Source: Chloroflexota bacterium (lineage in GTDB: Bacteria > Chloroflexota > Dehalococcoidia > Lucifugimonadales > UBA3495). Taken from it: a stretch of 55,980 nucleotides of DNA. This document shows positions 16,521-22,993 of the stretch, piece by piece. The DNA is taken from the NCBI GenBank assembly GCA_028875655.1, contig JAPPCX010000104.1, forward strand, positions 1 to 55,980. The letters run 5' to 3'. Below the pieces are notes generated by a model that was given only the letters and a program-made list of their open reading frames with translations, did not search any database and had not been told where the DNA came from. Both the position numbers and the translations under genes were made by a program. Within the stretch, counting starts at the first letter, position 1; every line of letters starts with the position of its first letter.

Positions 16521-17975
16521 TTACTCCAGCGACAGAAATTCCTCGACCATGTTCCGTTGAGCGGTTCGGTCGTAAATCTGATACAGCAAAGCGGCATTGC
16601 GTGCGCCGTCGCCACCGAAGTATCTCTCGTACAGCGTCTGGCGGCTGCCGAAGGCGCTGCATGACACGTCCCAGGCCAACCGGAACAGGCGGATGCGTTC
16701 CTCAGCGGTGGCGGTGTCGGTATCCATGTAGCGGTGAATGTCCTCGGCCAGCGGCCCGTTCAGGTCGGCCTCCGCCGGCAGCGCCATCAGGCTGCTGGAT
16801 CCTAGCAGGTGCAGTATTTCGGCCATGCGCGGGTACATGTCGATCATCTTTTTGCGCGCCACCAGCAGGGGCCGGTAGTCGGGGCAGAAAACCCCCCATT
16901 CGTCGATGGATGCCTGCGCCTCGGATGCAGCCAGCAGCGCCTTGGTGATTTCCAGGTTCTCGATGATTTCAGCGATCATTTGCTGCGTAGGCGGCAGGTC
17001 GCCCGACCCCAGCGTATCCGCCATCAGGGTCGCCAGCCCCAGCATGAACTCGCATTTCACCACGTTCTTGGTGACCACCTGGTGCCCGGTGTGGGCGTTG
17101 CGGTTGGTCCGCTCACCCCACTGGTTGCACAGGGCTACGTCGTTGTACAGGAACACCCGCTCCCAGGGCACCAGCACGTCGTCGAAGAACACGATGGCGT
17201 CCATTTCTTCAAAGCGGCTGCCGGCGGGATGGTCAAAGTGGGAGCGGCCCAGGTCAAGGGAGTCGCGGCACTGGAACTTGAGGCCCTGGGTGTTGCAGGG
17301 GATGGAGAAACCGAAGGCGTACTTGCCTTCCTCTCCCGCCGGCACGCGCCGGGTGCGCGCCGGATAGACGGCGATTTCATCTGACAGAGGGCCCAGCGTG
17401 GCCAACACCCGCGCGCCGCGCACCACGATGCCGGCGTCGGTTTCCTTCACCACCGACAGGGCAACCTCGGTACGGTCGTCGAAGGGCGTAGCGCCGACGG
17501 AGCGGCTGCGTTGCAGGTTCACCAGGGTGTGGGTCATCACGATGTCGTTTTCGCGGATGTACTCGTAGTAGTCCAGGATGTTCCGCTTGAATTCCGGTCG
17601 GTTCTGGCCGGAGTAGTCCGCGGCCGCGGCCATCGACATCACCGCCACGTTGAGGAAATCGGGCGTGCGGCCCATCATGCCGCACGAATATTTGGCCCAG
17701 TTCCGCATCATCATGCGCCGGCGGGCCAGGTCCTCGGCGTTGCGAGGCATGATGAAAGAGAGGCCCACCGGGTCGCCGGTGGTGGGCGACGTATATGTCA
17801 TCTCATCTCGCGTCTCCGGGTCGTGCTGCATGTCCAGCAGGCCGGCTATGGTCTGGAGACCGCCGGCGAAGGCGGGGTGCCTGGTGACGTCTTTCACTCG
17901 TTCTCCGCCAATGTAGATTTCGGCGGCCCGGTCGCGCAGACCGGCGATGTATTCGGCTCCGGTTCGGGCTGGCAT
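16521..17975 (-). CDS. 4-hydroxyphenylacetate 3-hydroxylase family FAD monooxygenase
   Basis: HpaB/PvcC/4-hydroxybutyryl-CoA-dehydratase superfamily, 484 residues. Family blocks: RTGAEYIAGLRDRAAEIYIG at the N-terminus, MGRTPDFLNV, THTLVNLQRSRS, the flavin-contacting VKETDAGIVVRGARVLATLG, FFDDVLVPWERVFLYND, and late ERIRLFRLAWDVSCSAFGSR. Members use reduced FAD to ortho-hydroxylate phenols or, in the dehydratase branch, an FeS cluster; the Cys/His ligands of the latter are not apparent, so a monooxygenase is more likely. No flavin reductase partner lies next to it. Strong GGGAGG site before the ATG at 17975. Confidence 0.88.
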   Translation of the reverse strand: MPARTGAEYIAGLRDRAAEIYIGGERVKDVTRHPAFAGGLQTIAGLLDMQHDPETRDEMTYTSPTTGDPVGLSFIMPRNAEDLARRRMMMRNWAKYSCGMMGRTPDFLNVAVMSMAAAADYSGQNRPEFKRNILDYYEYIRENDIVMTHTLVNLQRSRSVGATPFDDRTEVALSVVKETDAGIVVRGARVLATLGPLSDEIAVYPARTRRVPAGEEGKYAFGFSIPCNTQGLKFQCRDSLDLGRSHFDHPAGSRFEEMDAIVFFDDVLVPWERVFLYNDVALCNQWGERTNRNAHTGHQVVTKNVVKCEFMLGLATLMADTLGSGDLPPTQQMIAEIIENLEITKALLAASEAQASIDEWGVFCPDYRPLLVARKKMIDMYPRMAEILHLLGSSSLMALPAEADLNGPLAEDIHRYMDTDTATAEERIRLFRLAWDVSCSAFGSRQTLYERYFGGDGARNAALLYQIYDRTAQRNMVEEFLSLE

Positions 17976-18013
17976 GGGGTTTCCTCCCTTACCTAGCTTT
18001 TGTAATTGCTGGA

Positions 18014-18031
18014 TTCCCGCTTTCGCGGGAA
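18014..18031. repeat. Short palindromic repeat, TTCCCGC hairpin
   Basis: TTCCCGC, tttc, GCGGGAA forms a 7-bp stem with a four-base loop within the sequence GGATTCCCGCTTTCGCGGGA. This is a common dispersed REP-like palindrome of many bacterial genomes. It lies in the 68-base gap between the ACT-protein stop and the HpaB-like start. Confidence 0.55.
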
Positions 18032-18043
18032 AGACGGAATGGG

Positions 18044-18454
18044 TCAGACGATGAAGTCGCTGCCTATCGCGGCTACAGCCTCGGCGCGGTTGTCGGTTTT
18101 CAGCGCAATCATAGTGTAACCGGCCTGGCGACTGAGGATGTGCATACTTTCAATGTTGACGCCGGCATCTTTCAGGCTGCCGGCGACGTTAGCCAAAGCG
18201 CCCGGTTCGTCGGGCAGTCTGACGACGAGGGCGTCGTCGCCGACGGCCTTGAAGCCGGCCTGGTTCAGGACGTAGAGAGCGCGGTCGTAATTATCGACAG
18301 TGAGGACAATTGCGCCATGTCCGCCGGTGGTTTCGGCGTTGATGGTTTCCAGGTTGATGCCTTCGTTGGCCAATGCGGCGGTGAGGTCGGCGATGATGCC
18401 CACCTCGTTATCCGCCATGATAACAATACGATTGACCAGGTTGGGCTGGTTCAT
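18044..18454 (-). CDS. Tandem ACT-domain protein
   Basis: A 136-residue protein made of two ACT domains, about 8-75 (RIVIMADNEVGIIADLTAAL, ALANEGINLETI) and 78-135 (VRLPDEPGALANVAGSLKDA, NIESMHILSR). ACT pairs bind amino acids and control enzymes of amino-acid metabolism. No catalytic domain is attached. The ATG at 18454 overlaps the histidine decarboxylase stop (ATGA) and has an AAGGAG site. The overlap suggests that it senses histidine or a related amino acid for the decarboxylase. That link is inferred. Confidence 0.83.
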   Translation of the reverse strand: MNQPNLVNRIVIMADNEVGIIADLTAALANEGINLETINAETTGGHGAIVLTVDNYDRALYVLNQAGFKAVGDDALVVRLPDEPGALANVAGSLKDAGVNIESMHILSRQAGYTMIALKTDNRAEAVAAIGSDFIV

Positions 18455-19596
18455 TGGGAAAACTCCTTGCTGGCGCAGTCGTTGACCAGTTCGTCGATCA
18501 TGTCGCGAGTTACGTGAGGCATGGTGATGATGTGGGTGATATCGCCCTCCGGGGCCATTTGCCACTTGAGGAACACCTCCGGAGCCGGGCGAGGGAACAC
18601 AACGGTGATGGAATTGCGGTGCCGCCATGCCGGTATGCCGCGCTCGTTGAACTGGCCCACGGCGTATTCCGCAGTATCAAGCGACCTGGCCACCAGCTTG
18701 CGGAATCCCTCGTAACCGTGCTGCGCGAAGGCATACCATATCATCAGTGGAGCCAGCGCGTTGCGCGAGCCGGACAGGGTGGTGTCTTCAACACCGACGT
18801 ACTCGATGGCGCGTCCGACCCGTTCCACGTAGGGGCGCTTGGTTAACACCACTCCGCAGGGCAACGGCGCACCGATCAGCTTGTGGCCGCTGATCGATAC
18901 GCTGTCGATACCGGCGTCGAATCCGTATGGTTGCGGGTTATCGACGAAAGGCAAGATCATCCCGCTCAACGCGGCGTCAGCGTGGATGTAGTGGCTGGTG
19001 ACCGCCTGATCGCGCAGAATATCGCGTATGCGGGCGATGTCATCCACCGCGCCGCGCATGGTGGTGCCCACATTGGCCATTATCACGGCCGGAACGTCGC
19101 GGTTGACCCGTATCATCGCCTCCAGGTCATCATAGTCGATCTCCCCATTGTCCTGGCGTCGGATCATGATGTGGCGAGCGTTCAACACCCGCACGTTCTT
19201 GAGCACGCTGTAATGGGTCTCTTCGGAGAAATAAAACATCGCGTTGGGAAACAGCTCGCGGGCCAGGTACAGGCCGTACATGTTCCCTTCGGTGCCGCCC
19301 GACGTTACGTAACCCCACGCCTCTTCAGACGGAATGCGCATCAGGCCGGCAAAGGTAGCGATAACGTCTCGCTCGATTTCGTGGGTGTTGCCCCAGAAAT
19401 TGCTGGGATAAAACGGGTCGCCGACGTTGTTGATTGAATAGTCCAGGAAGGGGAGCAGCGCCGAATAGTCGAAGTCCTGGTTCACCGGGTAGCCAATCTG
19501 CTGTCGGGTGGCCGAGTGAATGTCGCTCAACAGCCGGTCCAGGCGTTTTTGTATCTCCGACTGTGGCAAGGCGGTTGACGCGAGTGCGCTGGCCAT
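18451..19596 (-). CDS. hdc: PLP-dependent histidine decarboxylase
   Basis: Group II amino-acid decarboxylase of 381 residues; the short length and motifs match the bacterial PLP histidine decarboxylase (Morganella type, 378 residues), which makes histamine from histidine. Motifs: INNVGDPFYPSNFWGNTHE, WGYVTSGGTEGNMYGLYLAR, EETHYSV, IHADAALSGMILPF (cofactor Asp 207 region), and the Schiff-base lysine in SISGHKLIGAPLPCG (Lys239). I start at the ATG at 19596, which has GGAGAA upstream; a longer reading begins in a dispersed repeat. It overlaps an ACT-domain gene. Serine decarboxylase specificity cannot be excluded. Confidence 0.87.
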   Translation of the reverse strand: MASALASTALPQSEIQKRLDRLLSDIHSATRQQIGYPVNQDFDYSALLPFLDYSINNVGDPFYPSNFWGNTHEIERDVIATFAGLMRIPSEEAWGYVTSGGTEGNMYGLYLARELFPNAMFYFSEETHYSVLKNVRVLNARHIMIRRQDNGEIDYDDLEAMIRVNRDVPAVIMANVGTTMRGAVDDIARIRDILRDQAVTSHYIHADAALSGMILPFVDNPQPYGFDAGIDSVSISGHKLIGAPLPCGVVLTKRPYVERVGRAIEYVGVEDTTLSGSRNALAPLMIWYAFAQHGYEGFRKLVARSLDTAEYAVGQFNERGIPAWRHRNSITVVFPRPAPEVFLKWQMAPEGDITHIITMPHVTRDMIDELVNDCASKEFSQ

Positions 19597-19634
19597 AATC
19601 CCGGTTCTCCGATTGGCAGGTGTGTGGCGTAGCG

Positions 19635-19665
19635 GCGAGGCATGCGTTGCCCCTACGGGCACGCC
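19635..19665. repeat. Partial dispersed GC-rich repeat
   Basis: The stretch with CGAGGCATGCGTTGCCCCTA followed by CGGGCACGCCGGCG resembles one end of the GGGGC/GCCCC palindromic elements seen elsewhere in the window. Read as protein upstream of hdc it gives MPVGATHASP, typical of such repeats and not of the enzyme. It lies in the divergent gap between hdc and the alpha/beta hydrolase. Confidence 0.4.
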
Positions 19666-19702
19666 GGCGTGGTTGACCCAAATTGCTACTACGGCAAGGG
19701 TA

Positions 19703-19711
19703 TGCTATACC
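19703..19711 (+). promoter_or_regulatory. Extended -10 box of the alpha/beta hydrolase
   Basis: TGCTATACC has the same TGCTAT core as other extended -10 boxes in this window and ends 30 bases before the ATG at 19742. No convincing -35 box precedes it. Confidence 0.4.
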
Positions 19712-19741
19712 AGCCCAAACCGCAATCGCACGAGGTCACCC

Positions 19742-20563
19742 ATGCCTACCATCCAGCGCGGCGATGCTCAACTGCACTACTACCTAGACGACTTTACGGA
19801 CCCGTGGCGGGCCGCGCCGGACGCCATCGTGCTACAGCACGGATTCTCCCGCAACGGCAACTTCTGGTACAACTGGCCGCCCCTGCTGGGCCGGGAGTTT
19901 CGAGTCATCCGTCCCGACATGCGGGGCATGGGCCGGTCAACCATCGACCCCGACCGCTATGAACCCACGCTGGATACCTTGATGGACGACTTGCTTGCAA
20001 TCCTGGACGACGCCGGCGCAGAGCGGGTGGTGTACGTTGGAGAGTCCTTCGGCGGCATCATGGGTATGCAGTTCGCCCATGACCATCCCGACCGCTGCCG
20101 CGCCCTGGTGCTGTGCAACTCGCCCTGCCGCCTGACGCGCCGGGAGAACGCCACGCCCGGAGGGAGCTGGCTGGCCACCATGGAGCAGGGCGGCATCGGC
20201 GCGTGGTCGGCGGCCACCATCAACTTCCGCCTGGACATGCGCCACGCCGACGAGGGCCTGAAGGAGTGGTACATCTCCGAGATGGACAAGACGCCCGCCG
20301 AGATTGGCCAGGCCCTGCACCGCTACCTGGACAGCCTGGACTTCGGCCCGCACCTGAAGGACATCACGGTACCGACGCTGCTGCTGACGGGCGACGAGTC
20401 CCTCACCACCGGCATGGAGCAGCAGGAGTTCATGGCGTCGGAAATCCCCAACAGCCGGCTGGCAACATGGCCCGGCCTGGGCCACGGGGTCAACGTAATC
20501 TACCCGGAGTGGTGCGTTGACCGGATGCGCGAGTTCCTGGGCGAGATGAGCCGGCCGGGCTAA
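19742..20563 (+). CDS. Alpha/beta hydrolase
   Basis: A 273-residue alpha/beta-hydrolase-fold enzyme. IVLQHGFSRNGNFWYNWPPL carries the oxyanion HG motif, PDMRGMGRST follows, the nucleophile elbow is VGESFGG (serine), the acid is probably in LLLTGDESL, and the catalytic histidine is in WPGLGHGVNV. It resembles ester, lactone or C-C bond hydrolases and haloperoxidase-like enzymes. Start at the ATG at 19742 with GAGGT upstream. Divergent from hdc; the stop overlaps the convergent TPR gene by four bases. Confidence 0.85.
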   Translation: MPTIQRGDAQLHYYLDDFTDPWRAAPDAIVLQHGFSRNGNFWYNWPPLLGREFRVIRPDMRGMGRSTIDPDRYEPTLDTLMDDLLAILDDAGAERVVYVGESFGGIMGMQFAHDHPDRCRALVLCNSPCRLTRRENATPGGSWLATMEQGGIGAWSAATINFRLDMRHADEGLKEWYISEMDKTPAEIGQALHRYLDSLDFGPHLKDITVPTLLLTGDESLTTGMEQQEFMASEIPNSRLATWPGLGHGVNVIYPEWCVDRMREFLGEMSRPG

Positions 20564-21510
20564 TATCCGCCGCCGCGTTGTGCCCAGCGTCGCCGGGCCT
20601 TATCCAGGTTAGCGCGCGTCAAGTCGTCGTCGGGGGCCAGGGTCAGCGCGGCTTCAAAATCGGCGATGGCCTTCGGGTCATCGCCCAGGCAGAACTGGGC
20701 GTAGCCGCGTCCGTTGTAAGCGTCGGCAAAGGCGCGATCCAGGGAGATGACGCGGTTGAAATCGTTGACCGCCCGCTCGAACTGGCCCATGTGTCCCCAG
20801 GTGAGGGCGCGGTGGTACCACGCATCGGCGTGTTCCCGGTTGATGCTGATGGCCTTGCCGAAGCTGGCAATCGCCACCCGGAATTCGCCCTGCTGCCGGC
20901 ACGACACGCCATGCTGGATGAGGGCCACAATCTGCTCGCCGCCGTCAATGCCGGGCGTGGGAGGTATGACTGCCGGCTCCGGCTCGGTTGGCTGAGTGGC
21001 CGGCTCGGTGGGCGTATGTATCAGCTCAGCGGCGGATGCGACGGGCGCGCTCGCCTCCATGCCCGTGGCGGCGGTGGATTGCTCAGAACCGTACCGCCGG
21101 CGACGCAGGCGGTGCTTTGCCTTGTGGACCCGGTCGCTCTCGGCCTGCGCGCCCACGGCGGAGAGCAGTCGCCCGATGGAGTCCAGGGCCCGGTCCAGGT
21201 CGTCCTCGTCAAAGGGCTCCATGTGGGCCCAGCGATTGCGGGTTTCCCGAATTTCCGACACGAGACTGCGGGCGACGGGGCCCAGATGGTCGCGAAACAC
21301 CTCGTTCCACCCGCTGGCCATTGCCCGCAGCATGACGGCGACGTCGAATCCGACGTCGCCAAGGGTGCCCACGTCGTCAGGAACGTACTGACCCCGGCCG
21401 GCGGCCTCGCGCAACCGGTCGGATACGTAGGGCCCCAGGCCGACGCCCAGCAGTTGCAGGGCGTTGCCAACCAGGCTGTGATTGGTCGTATTGCTTGTAG
21501 TGGTGGTCAT
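20560..21510 (-). CDS. Swt1-like HEPN domain fused to TPR repeats
   Basis: A 316-residue protein. The N-terminal 15-110 segment (LVGNALQLLGVGLGPYVSDR, VFRDHLGPVARSLVSEIRET, RNRWAHMEPF) matches the Swt1-like HEPN domain, including an R-N-x3-H motif at Arg91-His96 typical of HEPN RNases. A Pro/Thr/Glu linker (about 150-190) leads to three or four TPR units (residues 195-310; AWYHRALTWGHMGQFERAVN, AYNGRGYAQFCLGDDPKAIA). HEPN-TPR proteins may be RNases or scaffolds in stress or phage defence. I chose the ATG at 21510 with AGGAAC upstream. A 9-bp GC hairpin (21537-21559) lies in its leader. Confidence 0.7.
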   Translation of the reverse strand: MTTTTSNTTNHSLVGNALQLLGVGLGPYVSDRLREAAGRGQYVPDDVGTLGDVGFDVAVMLRAMASGWNEVFRDHLGPVARSLVSEIRETRNRWAHMEPFDEDDLDRALDSIGRLLSAVGAQAESDRVHKAKHRLRRRRYGSEQSTAATGMEASAPVASAAELIHTPTEPATQPTEPEPAVIPPTPGIDGGEQIVALIQHGVSCRQQGEFRVAIASFGKAISINREHADAWYHRALTWGHMGQFERAVNDFNRVISLDRAFADAYNGRGYAQFCLGDDPKAIADFEAALTLAPDDDLTRANLDKARRRWAQRGGGY

Positions 21511-21536
21511 TCGAGCGTTCCTGCCGTGCGGCTTTT

Positions 21537-21559
21537 GGCCGGCGGACGCGCCGCCGGCC
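21537..21559 (-). promoter_or_regulatory. GC-rich leader hairpin
   Basis: GGCCGGCGG, ACGCG, CCGCCGGCC forms a perfect 9-bp stem 27 bases upstream of the HEPN-TPR gene and downstream of the decarboxylase beta-subunit gene on the same strand. No T-run follows, so I cannot decide between an incomplete terminator and a leader structure. Confidence 0.35.
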
Positions 21560-21655
21560 ACCGCAATCCCGTATTAGTCCAGGTCAAACTAGCACAAACG
21601 CGGGGAAGTCTGCCGCAACAGGGATGTGCGATTTCGGTGAATTGGCGAGACCGGA

Positions 21656-22258
21656 TCAGGCCGGGGGCTGTATTCCCAGCTCGGCCTGCATGTCGGCCAC
21701 GGCCTGGTTGCGCGTCTTGCGCTGCCACTGGGGACGGGCGTTGATCGGCTCGTTGATGATCTCAGGGTCGATCTTGAGCGCGACGAACACCGGTCCGGGC
21801 TGGCCCAGGATTTCCTCGATCTGGCTGGCGAAGTCCTCCAGGTTGTCGATGGCGTAGGTCGCCGGGTATCCGCAGCCCTGGGCCACCACCTCGTACTCCA
21901 TCTGCTCGGCGTTGGGCACCGGCTGTCCGCCCGTGGTGGCGTACACGCCGTTGTCCAGCATGAAGTGGTACAGGTTGGCCGGGGCTTTCTCCGCGATGGT
22001 GGGCAGCGCGCCCATGCCCATGAGCACGTCGCCCTCGGAGTCGAACAGCACCACCCGCTGATCCGGCATCGCCAGGGCCAGGCCCAGGGCGAAGGAGGCG
22101 TGGCCGCCCATGGCCGGGTCGCCGAGGGGGAGGTCCCGGTCGGGCTGGTCGCTGAGTTCGACCCAGAACCGGCCGCCGCGTCCCGGTATCACCACGGCGT
22201 CGCCGCGATGGCGCTTGAAGATTTCCAGCATTTCCGCCGTCTTCATCATTTCAGTCAC
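21656..22258 (-). CDS. ThDP-dependent decarboxylase, beta subunit (ComE-like)
   Basis: C-terminal-type thiamine diphosphate domain (200 residues), as in sulfopyruvate decarboxylase ComE and phosphonopyruvate decarboxylase. Motifs: LGDPAMGGHASFALGLALAM, the cofactor motif FDSEGDVLMGMGAL followed 22 residues later by FMLDNGVYATTGGQP, and VFVALKIDPE. The canonical GDG of the ThDP motif reads GDV. It begins three bases after its partner subunit's stop. Together the pair should form the active 2-oxo acid decarboxylase. The substrate could be sulfopyruvate, phosphonopyruvate or another 2-oxo acid. Confidence 0.78.
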   Translation of the reverse strand: MTEMMKTAEMLEIFKRHRGDAVVIPGRGGRFWVELSDQPDRDLPLGDPAMGGHASFALGLALAMPDQRVVLFDSEGDVLMGMGALPTIAEKAPANLYHFMLDNGVYATTGGQPVPNAEQMEYEVVAQGCGYPATYAIDNLEDFASQIEEILGQPGPVFVALKIDPEIINEPINARPQWQRKTRNQAVADMQAELGIQPPA

Positions 22259-22261
22259 TTC

Positions 22262-22771
22262 CTATCTACTCACGTTGAAGCCGTGGTATTCGTCGCCAAC
22301 CAGCACCGCGACCGGACGCTTCTCGCGCTGCGCTTCGGCAAAGGCGATGGAGATGCGGTCGGCGTCCTCGTCGGACTCCACCAGGTAGTAGTTGATATTG
22401 AAGGCGTGCAGGAACCGCTCGGTGTAGAAGGCCGCCGTATCGTTGATGACGCCGTGGCGGGTCCAGCCGCGATAGCCTACCATCATCACCACGGGGACGT
22501 TCATGCCGAGGCCCCAGCCGCGCAGGGAGTCGCCGGACTCCATCATGCCGGTGTTCTGGATCAGGATTACGGGCTTCTTGCCGCCGGCGGCGAGGCCGGC
22601 CGCCGTGGAGAAGGCGTGCCCCTCGCGGCTCACCGGCACCAGGTCCAGGCTGGGCTCCTCGCTCATCAGCACGTAGAGGAAGTTGGTTTCGCTGTCAGGC
22701 AGCCACACCACGTGGGTGGCGCCGTTCTTCTTGAGCTGTTCCAGCACGGTAGCCGGACTCAATTCGGCCAT
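22262..22771 (-). CDS. ThDP-dependent decarboxylase, alpha subunit (ComD-like)
   Basis: Pyrimidine-binding domain of a two-subunit thiamine-diphosphate decarboxylase, 169 residues. Visible are THVVWLPDSETNFLYVL, the catalytic Glu region VPVSREGHAFSTAAGLAAGG, ILIQNTGMMESGDSLRGWGL and VPVVMMVGYRGW. In sulfopyruvate decarboxylase ComD has the same length and motif order. It is the first gene of the pair, with a TTGACG-18-TATATC promoter 67 bases upstream. A role in C3-sulfonate or phosphonate metabolism is possible but not shown by neighbours. Confidence 0.78.
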   Translation of the reverse strand: MAELSPATVLEQLKKNGATHVVWLPDSETNFLYVLMSEEPSLDLVPVSREGHAFSTAAGLAAGGKKPVILIQNTGMMESGDSLRGWGLGMNVPVVMMVGYRGWTRHGVINDTAAFYTERFLHAFNINYYLVESDEDADRISIAFAEAQREKRPVAVLVGDEYHGFNVSR

Positions 22772-22837
22772 AGGGACACCTGCTTTGCAATGCTTGCGAT
22801 GTTTTCAGCGTCCGACTCCGCCGAACGCCGCGTTTAA

Positions 22838-22867
22838 GATATACCCGCCGGGCGGGGCGGGCGTCAA
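22838..22867 (-). promoter_or_regulatory. Promoter of the ThDP decarboxylase pair
   Basis: On the minus strand TTGACG (22867-22862) and TATATC (22843-22838) are separated by 18 bases, and the -10 box ends 67 bases before the ATG at 22771. It lies in the 221-base gap between this operon and the restriction enzyme. Confidence 0.55.
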
Positions 22868-22903
22868 CCGGGGCAGTGCGTGCAGGCCCGTCACGCTATT
22901 CGG

Positions 22904-22993
22904 CTAACCGCGATACACTTCCCGGCGATGCTGCACCCGGAGGACGGTTACTCGGCGGTAGGCGCGTTCCTCAAGTTCGAGGGAGTAGGGCAC
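22904..22993 (-). pseudogene. C-terminal remnant of a RelE/ParE-type toxin
   Basis: The frame starting at a GTG that shares one base with the restriction enzyme's TAG stop encodes 29 residues ending RRVTVLRVQHRREVYRG. The VLRV.HRREVYR ending is typical of RelE/ParE toxins, but the preceding 60 or so residues are missing and are replaced by the end of the type ISP gene. No matching antitoxin gene is seen. I read it as a truncated relic left at a recombination junction. Confidence 0.42.

Noticed and set aside
22772-22992. Complete toxin-antitoxin locus
   Set aside because: Only the last 29 codons of a ParE-like toxin are present; no antitoxin frame is found in the gap.
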